A DNA stretch of 64,000 nt from Sphingomicrobium flavum (lineage in GTDB: Bacteria > Pseudomonadota > Alphaproteobacteria > Sphingomonadales > Sphingomonadaceae). The DNA lies in NCBI RefSeq assembly GCF_024721605.1, contig NZ_CP102630.1, positions 1,116,001 to 1,180,000 of the forward strand, read 5' to 3'. The position numbers and the translations under genes were made by a program. The number at the start of each line of letters is the position of its first letter. Position 1 is the stretch's first letter. The notes beneath the pieces are model-generated. The model worked only from the letters and a program-made list of their open reading frames with translations, did no database searches and was not told where the DNA came from. Shown here piece after piece: positions 8,859-17,479 of the stretch.

Positions 8859-9156
8859 TCGTGAATTTCCGCTGGCCGGAACGGGCACCCTGCTCGATCC
8901 CGCCACGCACGCCTATCGCGGTGACCTTGCCGATGTCCGCCTCGCCGGCATCGTCATTGCCTCGCACTACGCCGCCGAAGTGACGCGCGAAGTGAAGCAT
9001 GCCACCACGCTCCACAGTGAGCAGGATGGTGAAGAGATCTGTCGGCTGGAAGCCGGCGCGCCCTTCGCCCTCCTCGACGAACGCGGCGGTTGGGCCTGGG
9101 GTTATGGCGGCGCGCAACGCCGCGTCGGCTATGTCAGGGTCTCGGCGCTGGTCTGA
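8734..9156 (+). CDS. SH3-domain protein, possibly a remnant of a C40 (NlpC/P60) peptidase
   Basis: Clear homology-like sequence starts near residue 40: FPLAGTGTLLDPATHAYRGDLADVRLAG...ITSHYAAEV-type, ending GGWAWGYGGAQRRVGYVRVSAL. This is the N-terminal SH3 module that precedes C40 peptidase domains in sphingomonads. Here a stop codon follows directly, so no Cys-His peptidase domain exists. The start is uncertain: the only standard start codon is 8734, deep inside marR. A real start near 8800-8860 would need a non-standard codon. The mltG stop on the other strand lies 2 nt away. Confidence 0.55.
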   Translation: MSSWSRHRTGPNFLTTSNHLSEKDVAPTASPTIGASQPSPIDREFPLAGTGTLLDPATHAYRGDLADVRLAGIVIASHYAAEVTREVKHATTLHSEQDGEEICRLEAGAPFALLDERGGWAWGYGGAQRRVGYVRVSALV

Positions 9157-9157
9157 C

Positions 9158-10117
9158 CTATTCGCCGCGCTTTCGGCGGATTTCCCGCCATTTGGCGACA
9201 TTGCGATTATGCTCCGCCAGCGTATCGGCAAAGACATGCCCGCCCGACCCGTCGGCGACGTAGAATAACGCATTGGTTTCCGCCGGATCGAGCACCGCAG
9301 CGATGCTGTCGCGTCCCGGATTGGTGATCGGCCCCGCCGGCAGCCCCGCAATGGCGCGGGTGTTGTAGGGGTTGGGATCGCGAAGTTCTGACAGCAGGAT
9401 CCGCCGCCCTAGCGGCTTGCCCTTGGTGATCGGATAGATGGTCGTCGCATCGGCATCGAGCCGCATGCCTGTCCGCACCCGGTTGCTCATCACCCCCGCC
9501 ACCATCCGTCGCTCGTCGGCTTTGGCCGTTTCCTTTTCGACGATCGAAGCAAGGATCACCGCCTCTTCAGGCGAATTGACCACGCTGCGGCTGGTCCGCG
9601 TCGGCCAGAGCTCCTCGAGCAGATCGCTCATCGCCGTTTCCATCCGACCCACCAGCGCAGCCCGGCTCTCGCCGCGCTGATAGCTGTAGGTCTGCGGCAA
9701 CACCGTGCCTTCGGCAGGCAATGGCGCGTCGCCCTCCAAATGTTCGAGCGCCTGGATGCGCTCCTGGACCAAGATCGAGGGCAGTCCTTCGGGAATGGTG
9801 ACGGTGCGCTGCACAGTGCGACCATCCTGGACGATGCCGAGGATCGTCGCCGCGCTGGCACCGGCCGGAATTTCGAACTCGCCAGCCTGGATCGGATCGC
9901 CGCCGCCGAACAGTTTCGTCCCAAGCCGCCACAGTGTCGGCGACATTTCCAGCTGACCCTGCTCGCGCAGCTGTTCGCCAAGCCCTGACAGGCTGGTGCC
10001 CTCGGCGACGATGACGGTCCCATCCTCGCCCGTCGGGCCGTCGCCCCACCAGTTCATGGCAAGGAAGCCGCCCGCGAGGACGGCCCCCAGGATGATCAGG
10101 AAGAAAAGCTTCTTCAC
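9158..10117 (-). CDS. mltG: Endolytic murein transglycosylase MltG
   Basis: 319 residues. An N-terminal membrane anchor (KLFFLIILGAVLAGGFLAMNWW) is followed by the YceG domain. The catalytic glutamate lies in AVILASIVEKETAK, and the later DATTIYPITKG / NPYNTRAIAGLPAGPI / ALFYVADGSGGHVFADTLAEH blocks are family signatures. It cuts nascent peptidoglycan at the inner membrane and sets glycan length. Its start overlaps the fabF stop by 4 nt (ATGA), giving translational coupling in an acpP-fabF-mltG operon. Confidence 0.93.
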   Translation of the reverse strand: MKKLFFLIILGAVLAGGFLAMNWWGDGPTGEDGTVIVAEGTSLSGLGEQLREQGQLEMSPTLWRLGTKLFGGGDPIQAGEFEIPAGASAATILGIVQDGRTVQRTVTIPEGLPSILVQERIQALEHLEGDAPLPAEGTVLPQTYSYQRGESRAALVGRMETAMSDLLEELWPTRTSRSVVNSPEEAVILASIVEKETAKADERRMVAGVMSNRVRTGMRLDADATTIYPITKGKPLGRRILLSELRDPNPYNTRAIAGLPAGPITNPGRDSIAAVLDPAETNALFYVADGSGGHVFADTLAEHNRNVAKWREIRRKRGE

Positions 10118-11370
10118 ACCTTCTTGACGATAAGGCTGGCGTTGGTGCCGCCAAAGCCGAAGCTGTTGTTAAGACAGGCCTTCACCTCACGCTCGCGGGC
10201 CTTCAGCGGCACGAGGTCGACGCCCTCGGTGCCATCGTCCGGATTGTGCAGGTTCAGCGTGGGCGGGACGATTTGGTCGCGGATGGCGAGGATGCAGAAG
10301 ATGCTTTCCACCGCGCCCGCGCCGCCGAGAAGGTGGCCGATGGCCGATTTGGTCGAGCTCATCGACGCGCCGCCAATGTCGTCGCCAAACAGGCGCTTCA
10401 CCGCGCCCAGTTCAATCGTATCCGCCATGGTCGAGGTGCCGTGTGCGTTGATATAGTCGATATCGCCCGGCTCCATGCCCGCTTTTTCGAGCGCCGCCTT
10501 CATCGAACGGAAGGCACCGTCGCCATCGGGATGGGGCGCAGTGACATGGTAGGCATCGCCCGACAGGCCATAGCCAACCACTTCGGCATAGATTTTTGCG
10601 CCGCGGGCCTTGGCATGCTCATATTCCTCGAGCACCACCACGCCTGCACCTTCGCCCATGACGAAGCCGTCGCGGTCCTTGTCATAGGGACGCGATGCCT
10701 CGGTTGGCCGGTCGTTATAGCTCGAATTAAGCGCGCGCGCCTGCGCGAAGCCCGCCACGCCGATGGGGCAGATCGTCGCTTCTGCGCCGCCAGCCAGCAT
10801 GATGTCGGCATCGCCATCCTTGATCATGCGCGCGGCGTCGCCGATCGAGTGGGCACCGGTCGAGCAGGCGGTGACAACCGCATGATTGGGGCCCTTGAGC
10901 CCGTATTTGATCGAGACCTGGCCGGAAATCAGGTTTATCAGCCGGCCATGCACGAAGTGCGGCGAAACGCGGCTTGGACCGCGCTCGTTAAGGACGAGGC
11001 TTTCGCTCTCAATGCCGGGAAGCCCGCCAATGCCCGAGCCGATCGAGCAGCCCGCGCGCAGTTTCATTTCTTCGCTCATGTCTTCAAGCCCGGCATCTTC
11101 GATGGCCTGGCCTGCGGCATCGATGCCGTAGACGATGAATGGATCAACCTGGCGCTGGACCTTGTGATCGACGCGCTTGTCGGGGTCGAAGCCATATTCA
11201 TGATCGGCGGGCTTGACCTCACAGGCGATCTGGCACTTCTGGTCCGACGCATCGAACCTGGTGATCGGTCCGGCGCCCGATTTGGCAGCAAGGATATTCT
11301 TCCAGCTGGTTTCGACGTCGCCCCCCAGCGGCGTCACCAAACCAAGACCCGTCACGACAACACGGCGCAT
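10114..11370 (-). CDS. fabF: Beta-ketoacyl-ACP synthase II
   Basis: 418 residues, full length. The Cys-His-His triad is visible: C169 in VVTACSTGAH, H310 in NAHGTST and H346 in KSAIGHLLGGAG (with K341). It condenses malonyl-ACP with acyl-ACP in fatty acid elongation in the cytosol. GGAGG lies just before the ATG. acpP is 110 nt upstream; the gap holds a REP-like palindrome. mltG overlaps downstream. Confidence 0.96.
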   Translation of the reverse strand: MRRVVVTGLGLVTPLGGDVETSWKNILAAKSGAGPITRFDASDQKCQIACEVKPADHEYGFDPDKRVDHKVQRQVDPFIVYGIDAAGQAIEDAGLEDMSEEMKLRAGCSIGSGIGGLPGIESESLVLNERGPSRVSPHFVHGRLINLISGQVSIKYGLKGPNHAVVTACSTGAHSIGDAARMIKDGDADIMLAGGAEATICPIGVAGFAQARALNSSYNDRPTEASRPYDKDRDGFVMGEGAGVVVLEEYEHAKARGAKIYAEVVGYGLSGDAYHVTAPHPDGDGAFRSMKAALEKAGMEPGDIDYINAHGTSTMADTIELGAVKRLFGDDIGGASMSSTKSAIGHLLGGAGAVESIFCILAIRDQIVPPTLNLHNPDDGTEGVDLVPLKAREREVKACLNNSFGFGGTNASLIVKKV

Positions 11371-11410
11371 GCACTTCCTCCGAAACAGGGACAGGCCCGA
11401 CTCCCCAATG

Positions 11411-11466
11411 TTCGAGGTGTCGAGCCTGTCGAAAGCCCTAAAGGCCCCTTGACTGGCTCAGGGCAA
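11411..11466. repeat. Degenerate REP palindrome pair between acpP and fabF
   Basis: TCGAGCCTGTCGAAAGCCCT on one side faces CCTTGACTGGCTCAGGGC on the other, a degenerate form of the sphingomonad CCCTGAGCCTGTCGAAGG REP. It sits inside the acpP-fabF transcript. There it could form a hairpin that lowers downstream expression or protects the abundant acpP mRNA; that role is inference. Confidence 0.5.
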
Positions 11467-11480
11467 ATGGGGCCGGGCGA

Positions 11481-11717
11481 TTAGCCCTTATTCTTTTCGA
11501 TAAAATCAATCGCGTCCTTGACGGTGCTGATGTTCTCAGCCGCATCGTCAGGGATCTCGACGCCGAATTCTTCTTCGAACGCCATCACCAGTTCGACAAT
11601 GTCGAGGCTGTCGGCGCCAAGATCGTCGATGAAGCTGGCATCTTCGGTCACCTTGTCGGCGTCCACACCGAGATGCTCGACAACGATTTTCTTCACGCGG
11701 TCGGCAGTATCGCTCAT
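11481..11717 (-). CDS. acpP: Acyl carrier protein
   Basis: 78 residues, highly acidic. The 4'-phosphopantetheine attachment serine is S37 in [14 protein letters not shown]. It carries acyl chains for fatty acid synthesis and works with the adjacent FabF. TTGGAGGAACATCA before the ATG gives a strong ribosome site. It heads the acpP-fabF-mltG minus-strand operon. Confidence 0.97.
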   Translation of the reverse strand: MSDTADRVKKIVVEHLGVDADKVTEDASFIDDLGADSLDIVELVMAFEEEFGVEIPDDAAENISTVKDAIDFIEKNKG

Positions 11718-11813
11718 TGATGTTCCTCCAAGTAAAATGTTGCGCTTGCCCTAGCCATGTCGAAGCGCCACGGCAAGCCTCCCTCGACCTTGCCGTTAGG
11801 AAAGCCTAGAAAA

Positions 11814-12284
11814 ATGCCGATGAGCGATACGCGCCCCCTCACCCCCGGAGAGATCGAGCTGGCGCGCAGCATCTTTGGCGATGCGGTTGATTATGCGTCG
11901 GTGCGGCTGATCCGCAGGAAATGGTGGCCCTTCCAGCCCAGGGGCGTGGTGATGGCGCCGACCGGCAATATCCATTTCCATCCCGACGGCCATGCCTGGT
12001 CCGACGATTTCTCAAAAGAAGCGCTGGGGCCGCAGGGCCTGTTCATCCACGAAATGACCCATGTCTGGCAGCGCCAGAAAGGCGGCTATTTCTTCCTGAT
12101 GCTGGCCCGCCACCCCTTCTGCCGGTACCGTTATGAGCTGCGCGAGGATCTGCCGTTCGAGGGCTATGGCATCGAGCAACAGGCGGAAATCGTGCGGCAC
12201 CGCTTCCTGGCCGATCGGGGGCGCATGGCCGTGGACGTGGCACCGCCGCCGCAACTCTTGACCTTTGCTTCCAAAAACCCCTGA
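11814..12284 (+). CDS. Zincin-like protein with HExxH motif (sphingomonad 'vgr-related' type)
   Basis: About 156 residues. FIHEMTHVWQRQ contains an HExxH zinc-binding/catalytic motif preceded by a hydrophobic helix, and GYGIEQQAEIVRHRF may supply a third ligand. Similar short proteins are found in sphingomonads under labels such as vgr-related or DUF4157-like; substrate is unknown. The frame is open from an ATG at 11757, but 11814 or 11820 (MSDTRPLTPGEIELA) fits better. It is divergent from acpP with a short shared promoter region. Confidence 0.7.
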   Translation: MPMSDTRPLTPGEIELARSIFGDAVDYASVRLIRRKWWPFQPRGVVMAPTGNIHFHPDGHAWSDDFSKEALGPQGLFIHEMTHVWQRQKGGYFFLMLARHPFCRYRYELREDLPFEGYGIEQQAEIVRHRFLADRGRMAVDVAPPPQLLTFASKNP

Positions 12285-12416
12285 TTTCGCGGCGCCTGTC
12301 GCTGTCACCGAAATGTCACTGTCGCCAAGCGAACATAAGCCACCGCGCGGTTTTTCTTTCAACCGCGCATCGGTTGATTCATGCTGCCCCCACTATTTGA
12401 ACAGAGGGGGTTCATC

Positions 12417-14816
12417 ATGAAGACCATTCGACCCGTAAGTTATGCGTTGTTTACCGGCACCGCCGCCATCGCGCTGATGGCGCAGCCTGCAGCCGCCCAG
12501 TCCGCGGCCGAGCAGACCGCCCAGGCCGCCAACCAGCCTGAGGACGAATCCGACGAGGATGTCATCGTCGTGACGGCGACCAAGCGCGCATCGACGGTGC
12601 AGGATGTACCGTTCTCCATCGACGCGCAGACGCAAAAGGACATCCAGCGCGCCAACGCATCGACGGTCGAGGACCTGTCGCGCAACGTCGCTGGTCTCAC
12701 CATCCAGAATCTCGGGCCGGGCCAGAGCCAGGTTTCGGTGCGCGGCGTTTCGGCAGGCCAGGTGGTTCGCGACCAACCGGGCGTGAAGGAACAGGTCGGC
12801 ATCTATCTCGACGAGTCGGTGATTTCGCTCTCGCTCTTCACCCCCGACATCGATCTTTACGATCTCAACCGCGTCGAAACGCTGCGCGGCCCGCAGGGCA
12901 CACTGTTCGGCTCGGGCAGCGTCGGCGGTACCCTGCGCTATATCACCAACCAGCCTGAAATCGGCGTCAATGAGGGCTCTTTCGAGCTCAATGCCAACAC
13001 CGTCCACGAAGGCGGATCGGGCGGGCACATCAAGGGCATGGTCAACATCGACCTTGGCGACACGCTCGCCCTGCGCGCGGTTGGTTATATCCAGAAATTC
13101 CCGGGCTTCATCGACGCGAACGGCGCCGCTGCCGGGCAGGACGTCAATGACGGCATGCGCTCGGGCGGCCGGATCGCGCTGACCTACGAGCCCACCGACA
13201 CGGTCAGGATTACGCCGCGCGTGGTGTTCCAGAACATCAGCACCGATGGGTTCAACCGCCAGGAAGTTTACAACCTTTACGGCAACGCCTTCACCGATCC
13301 GCCGGTCAACCTGCCCGAGCGCGAACAAATCCTGTTGCTGCGTGAAGGTTTCGAGGACGATTTCATGCTGGCGGACCTGACCGCGAGCTTCGAATTCGGC
13401 CCGGTCGAACTGACCTCGGTGACGAGCTACACCAATCGCGACATCTTGGTGAGCCGCGATGCATCGGCGCTCACCGGATCGGTTTCGGTCGATCTTGGCT
13501 ATCCGCGCGCTGCCGTGCTGCTGCCCTCCAACCTTCGCGATACGACCGATCTGACGCAATGGACGCAGGAACTGCGGCTGGCGTCGACCGGCACCGGGCC
13601 GCTGAGCTGGGTCGTCGGCGGCTTCTATTCGGATACCGACCGCCTTTACCAGCAGCGGCTTCCTACCCCCGGCTATGACGCGGTGACCGATGCGGTGCTG
13701 GGCGCAGGCACGTCTGCGGCAGTGGCCAACGATGTTGCGCCCACCGACAGCCCCTATGCGGCCGACCTGCCCTACGACATCAAGCAGACGGCCGTATTCG
13801 GTGAAGTCAGCTATGATTTCGGCAATCTGACCGCCACAGTCGGCGGCCGTTATTACGACTTTGAGGAAGAGCGCGAGTTCAACTCGGGCGGTCTGTTCGC
13901 CAATGGCGACAATGCCTTCGATCGCACCACGTCGGATGGTTTCACCCCGCGCTTCATCCTCAGCTATGATGCGACGGCTGACCTTACCCTCAACCTGCAG
14001 GCATCGCAGGGCTTCCGTCTGGGCGGGGTCAACGATCCGCTTAACGTCACGCTCTGTTCGCCCGAGGACGAGGCACTGTTCGGCAGTTTCCAATCCTATG
14101 ATGACGAGAAGCTTTGGAACTATGAAGCCGGCGTGAAATATCAGGCTGGCGGCATCACCTTCAACGCGGCGGCTTTCCACACCGAAATCTCCAACCTTCA
14201 GGTCACACTCGATGCGGGCAGCTGCTCGAGCCGCGTGGTGTTCAACGTCGACGATGCGCACACCACCGGGATCGAAGCCGAGTTTTCGGCCAACCTGATG
14301 GACGGCTTCGATATCTCGGTCGCGGGTAGCTATATCAACGCCGAATTCGACTCCACGTTGCCCGAACCGCTGGCGACGGCGACGGGCATTCGCGAAGGCA
14401 ATCGCCTGCCCACGGTGCCCAAGTTCCAGATGGCGGCGACGGCGACCTACGTGACCCCGGTCAACAGCCGCGCCGATGCCGTGCTGACGGCCACCTTCCA
14501 ACATGTCGGATCGCGCTATACCCAGCCGGCGGACCAGGAAAACAATCCGCGCACCTTTGCCCATGGCCTGCCGTTCAACGGGCAGGACGGCACCGAGACG
14601 ACGACGGTCGATCTGCTGCTGCCGTCCTACCAGCTGTTCGACCTGTCGGCGGGGATCGAGTTCGATCACGGGCTCGACCTGGTCGTCTATGTGAAGAATG
14701 TGTTCGACGAAAATGCGCTGCTCTCGTTCGACCGTGAGCGTGGTGGCCGTGCGCGTCTTGCCTATACCGTGGGCACGCCCCGCACCATCGGCATCACGCT
14801 GCGCAAGGACTTCTAG
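12417..14816 (+). CDS. TonB-dependent receptor
   Basis: 799 residues. A signal peptide (MKTIRPVSYALFTGTAAIALMAQPAAAQ) is followed by a TonB-box-like DVIVVTATKR, a plug domain (VQDVPFSIDA...LRGPQGTLFGSGSVGGTLRYITNQP) and a 22-strand barrel ending in the aromatic terminus TLRKDF. It is an outer-membrane active transporter; the substrate cannot be told, but the sequence type is close to the large sphingomonad FecA/CirA-like group. An upstream in-frame ATG at 12381 is less likely because GAGGGGG lies just before 12417. A strong terminator follows. Confidence 0.92.
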   Translation: MKTIRPVSYALFTGTAAIALMAQPAAAQSAAEQTAQAANQPEDESDEDVIVVTATKRASTVQDVPFSIDAQTQKDIQRANASTVEDLSRNVAGLTIQNLGPGQSQVSVRGVSAGQVVRDQPGVKEQVGIYLDESVISLSLFTPDIDLYDLNRVETLRGPQGTLFGSGSVGGTLRYITNQPEIGVNEGSFELNANTVHEGGSGGHIKGMVNIDLGDTLALRAVGYIQKFPGFIDANGAAAGQDVNDGMRSGGRIALTYEPTDTVRITPRVVFQNISTDGFNRQEVYNLYGNAFTDPPVNLPEREQILLLREGFEDDFMLADLTASFEFGPVELTSVTSYTNRDILVSRDASALTGSVSVDLGYPRAAVLLPSNLRDTTDLTQWTQELRLASTGTGPLSWVVGGFYSDTDRLYQQRLPTPGYDAVTDAVLGAGTSAAVANDVAPTDSPYAADLPYDIKQTAVFGEVSYDFGNLTATVGGRYYDFEEEREFNSGGLFANGDNAFDRTTSDGFTPRFILSYDATADLTLNLQASQGFRLGGVNDPLNVTLCSPEDEALFGSFQSYDDEKLWNYEAGVKYQAGGITFNAAAFHTEISNLQVTLDAGSCSSRVVFNVDDAHTTGIEAEFSANLMDGFDISVAGSYINAEFDSTLPEPLATATGIREGNRLPTVPKFQMAATATYVTPVNSRADAVLTATFQHVGSRYTQPADQENNPRTFAHGLPFNGQDGTETTTVDLLLPSYQLFDLSAGIEFDHGLDLVVYVKNVFDENALLSFDRERGGRARLAYTVGTPRTIGITLRKDF

Positions 14817-14843
14817 TCCAAGCGACGCATCTGCAATGAGGAA

Positions 14844-14870
14844 GGGGCGGCCTGCGGGTCGCCCCTTTTT
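14844..14870 (+). terminator. Rho-independent terminator of the TonB-dependent receptor gene
   Basis: GGGGCGGCC / GGTCGCCCC stem (one G-T pair), TGCG loop and a TTTTT tail, 27 nt after the stop. Confidence 0.88.
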
Positions 14871-14882
14871 CGTTGCAAAAGG

Positions 14883-15281
14883 CTAAAGCGCGGCGGCGCG
14901 CTGGAGATCCTTGCCGCGGCCGAAGCGGCTAAGCAAGGCGCGCAATTCATCGCGATCGGGAACGAACAGGCTGGCGCTGCCGAACGCGATCTCGACGCGG
15001 CTTTGCGGCCGGACTTCCACCCAATGCCCCGCCTCGGCCAGCGAGAAGCCGGCCATATATTCGACCGGAACCGGCGTGCCGTCCCAGCGGGCGAACCAGC
15101 GCGAATGGAAGAGCGGGTGCGGGTCTTTTAGCGCAGGCTGGATGCCGCGTGGTTCCAGCAATCGCTCGGCGTCATTTTCCGAGAGCAGGACGTCGATATC
15201 GGCAATGCCGCCCGGATCGCTGCCGTGCAGCAGCACCGCGACGGAGCCGATGATCCACCAGTCATCTTCGGCCCCCGCCAT
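14883..15281 (-). CDS. Putative nucleotidyltransferase-superfamily protein
   Basis: 132 residues. WWIIGSVAVLLHGSDPGGIADIDVLLS shows the GS-x(8-12)-DxD pattern of minimal nucleotidyltransferase folds, as in antitoxin-type or AadA-like proteins. The rest has no clear motif. The frame stays open upstream into grpE without a standard start codon, so the true start may be this ATG or a rare CTG at 15317 next to the grpE stop. It follows grpE on the same strand and is probably co-transcribed. Function unknown. Confidence 0.65.
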   Translation of the reverse strand: MAGAEDDWWIIGSVAVLLHGSDPGGIADIDVLLSENDAERLLEPRGIQPALKDPHPLFHSRWFARWDGTPVPVEYMAGFSLAEAGHWVEVRPQSRVEIAFGSASLFVPDRDELRALLSRFGRGKDLQRAAAL

Positions 15282-15322
15282 GATGGCGGCGAGGCGCGTC
15301 AGGCTGGTTTCGAGCTCGGGGG

Positions 15323-15871
15323 TCAGGGCTTGCGGGCGACGCCGACCATGGCCGGGCGGAGCAGGCGTCCCTTGATGGTGTAGCCGGCCTGCATTTCCTG
15401 CACGATGGTTCCCGGTTCAGCCTCATCGGTCGGCACTTCCAGCATGGCCTGGTGAAGGTTGGGATCGAGCGCGAGGCCGGTGGCGGGCACGCGTTCGATG
15501 CCCTGGCGGCCGAAAATGGCGTCCAGTTCGCGCAGCGTGGCCTCGATGCCTTCGATAAAATTCTTGGCCCGGCCATCGCGCGCTTCTTCGGGCACATGGC
15601 CCAGCGCGCGTTCCAGATTGTCACGCACCGCCAGCATATCGCGGGCAAAGCCGGTCACGGCGAACTTGGTGGCGTCGGCCTTTTCCTGTTCAAGGCGGCG
15701 GCGCACATTCTGCACTTCGGCAGCGGCATAGAGCGTCTTCTGATGCGCTTCTTCGAGCTGGGCTTCCAGTTCGGCGATGCGATCATGCTCTTGCAGCTCG
15801 GGCGCCTCTTCGGCGGTTTCAGCGCGAATCTCTTCGGCTTCGTCGTGCAGTTCGTTTTCGTTCTCGTTCAT
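15323..15871 (-). CDS. grpE: Nucleotide exchange factor GrpE
   Basis: 182 residues. An acidic N-terminus and long coiled coil (LEAQLEEAHQKTLYAAAEVQNVRRRLEQE) precede the beta domain with IFGRQGIERVPATG...NLHQAMLEV and the closing GYTIKGRLLRPAMVGVA, the GrpE signature. It releases ADP from DnaK. Its ATG overlaps the hrcA stop by 4 nt, so repressor and co-chaperone are coupled. dnaK and dnaJ are not in this window. Confidence 0.95.
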   Translation of the reverse strand: MNENENELHDEAEEIRAETAEEAPELQEHDRIAELEAQLEEAHQKTLYAAAEVQNVRRRLEQEKADATKFAVTGFARDMLAVRDNLERALGHVPEEARDGRAKNFIEGIEATLRELDAIFGRQGIERVPATGLALDPNLHQAMLEVPTDEAEPGTIVQEMQAGYTIKGRLLRPAMVGVARKP

Positions 15872-16899
15872 GACATCCGTCTCGTAAGGGCTTCTGCGGT
15901 GAAGTCCACCATGGGAACGACTCGCGCATAATTTAACCTGGTCGGGCCGATGACCCCGATGACGCCGATGACTTCGCCATCTGCGCCGCGATAGGGCTTT
16001 GCGATCACGCTGCTGCCGGACAGGGCAAACATGCGGTTTTCGCTGCCGATGAAGATGCGCACGCCTTCGCCATCGCGCGCGCCGTCGAGCAGGCGGGCGA
16101 TCTGCTGGCGGTCTTCCAGTTCCTCGAGCAATTGGCGCACGCGTTCGAGGTCGGCAGTGGCGCTTTCATCAATGAGGTTGGCCTGGCCGCGGATGATGAG
16201 AACCGGCCGGTCATCGCCATCGCGGCTCCAGTCGGCAAGGCCCGAGGCGACCAGTTCGGCGGCGGCGGCATCAATCGCTTCCTTGCGATCGGCAATGTCG
16301 GCGCGCAGCCGCGACGAGGCTTCGGAAAGGGTCAGGCCGGCAAGGCGCGCGGTGGCATAATTGCCGATTTCCGCGAGCGAGAAGGCGCTGGTCCCCGCAG
16401 GCAGCGGCACGACGCGATTTTCCACGCTGCCATCATCGCCCACCAGCACGGCCAGTGCCCTTGCCGCCTCCAGCGGCACGAAAGCCAGCTGCTTCAAGCG
16501 GATTTCCTGCTTAGGGGCAGTGACGACGCCGGCGCATTCGGACAGGCCCGACAGTGTCTGCGTAACCGAGCGCAGCGCCTGCTCGACCGACAGCCCCTCC
16601 ATCTCGGCCTCGATCTTTTCGCGCATGCTGCGGTGCGGGATGCTGGCCTGCATGATGCCATCGACGAAGAGGCGAAGCCCCGTCTCGGTCGGTACGCGCC
16701 CGGCGCTGGTGTGCGGATGAGTGAGCAGGCCGCGTTCTTCCAATTGCTGCATCACCCCGCGGATCGAGGCTGGCGACAGGCTGACACGCTCGGCAATGAT
16801 CTTGGAGCCGACGGGGGCGCCGCTATCCAGATAACGGTCCACCACCTGCCCGAAAATCTCGCGCATACGGTCCGTCAATTGCCCGATGGGTTCGCTCAT
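15868..16899 (-). CDS. hrcA: Heat-inducible transcription repressor HrcA
   Basis: 343 residues from MSEPIGQLTDRMREIFGQVVDRYL. The N-terminal winged helix (PVGSKIIAERVSLSPASIRGVMQQLEERGLL) and the following HTSAGRVPTETGLR block are HrcA signatures. The C-domain ends in GVIGPTRLNYARVVPMVDF. It represses chaperone genes by binding CIRCE. No CIRCE inverted repeat is visible upstream of hrcA here, so its target is probably groESL elsewhere. The open frame continues upstream to 17259, but that part is antisense to the lipoprotein frame and not conserved. Confidence 0.95.
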   Translation of the reverse strand: MSEPIGQLTDRMREIFGQVVDRYLDSGAPVGSKIIAERVSLSPASIRGVMQQLEERGLLTHPHTSAGRVPTETGLRLFVDGIMQASIPHRSMREKIEAEMEGLSVEQALRSVTQTLSGLSECAGVVTAPKQEIRLKQLAFVPLEAARALAVLVGDDGSVENRVVPLPAGTSAFSLAEIGNYATARLAGLTLSEASSRLRADIADRKEAIDAAAAELVASGLADWSRDGDDRPVLIIRGQANLIDESATADLERVRQLLEELEDRQQIARLLDGARDGEGVRIFIGSENRMFALSGSSVIAKPYRGADGEVIGVIGVIGPTRLNYARVVPMVDFTAEALTRRMS

Positions 16900-16930
16900 G
16901 GGGCGGATGTAGGGATTGCGGCGACGATGC

Positions 16931-17410
16931 TCAATATTGGCCGAGATAGATGGTGATGGGTAGTTCGTAAGGGGCGCGCAGCAGGTCGGCGTGCATGCCC
17001 GCGCGCGATTCCATCTCGCAACCATAATAGACCGACAGATGATCGTTACGGTCCTCGGTCGTCCAGCGAATGTCGACGCCCGGCATATCGGTTGCGACCC
17101 GATCACATCCGGGCGAGCCGGGACGGATGATCTCTTCGCCGACGGGGCGATAGGGCTCGAGCTTCGCCTTGAAGGCTTCATATTCGTCGAGCTTGACCAC
17201 GAAGGTGCGGCGGCCGGTGACCAAAGTGTTTTCCCTGCCCTCGAATACCGCAACGCCATCCGACGAAACGGTCAGGCGATAGACCGGGCATTTGCCGAAG
17301 CATGGCTCGGTCGCATAGGTGATGACGTCGGGCGCCGGCGGTGCCGAGGGAATGGTGGTGCAACCCGCCAGTGTGAAGGCTCCAATCGCCGCAAGGCCCA
17401 GTGTACGCAT
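16931..17410 (-). CDS. DUF6438 domain-containing lipoprotein
   Basis: 159 residues. A lipoprotein signal peptide ends at a lipobox (AFTLAGC, Cys +1). The mature part, [29 protein letters not shown], is the DUF6438 signature, whose two cysteines are conserved. A TTG codon one position upstream is a poorer start than the ATG. It sits between hrcA and rph, which are usually direct divergent neighbours in alphaproteobacteria, so it looks like a local insertion. Its function is unknown; the mature protein should be membrane-anchored. Confidence 0.82.
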   Translation of the reverse strand: MRTLGLAAIGAFTLAGCTTIPSAPPAPDVITYATEPCFGKCPVYRLTVSSDGVAVFEGRENTLVTGRRTFVVKLDEYEAFKAKLEPYRPVGEEIIRPGSPGCDRVATDMPGVDIRWTTEDRNDHLSVYYGCEMESRAGMHADLLRAPYELPITIYLGQY

Positions 17411-17432
17411 CAACCTCTCCCTTCCCTCCCCA

Positions 17433-17449
17433 CCCTAGCGGCGCTAGGG
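17433..17449. promoter_or_regulatory. 7-bp inverted repeat in a divergent promoter region
   Basis: CCCTAGC-GGC-GCTAGGG lies between the DUF6438 lipoprotein gene and rph, 30 nt before the rph ATG. It may be an operator or a small hairpin in the leader. No T-tract follows. Confidence 0.3.
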
Positions 17450-17479
17450 CGACTGGCAACCAGTTTAGGAGAATTATCC

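Noticed and set aside
15868-16930. CIRCE operator for hrcA or grpE
   Set aside because: No TTAGCACTC-N9-GAGTGCTAA-like pair is visible upstream of either gene.
16991-17479. N-terminal extension of RNase PH
   Set aside because: Antisense to the DUF6438 lipoprotein gene; RNase PH homologues start MRPSGR and AGGAG precedes that ATG.
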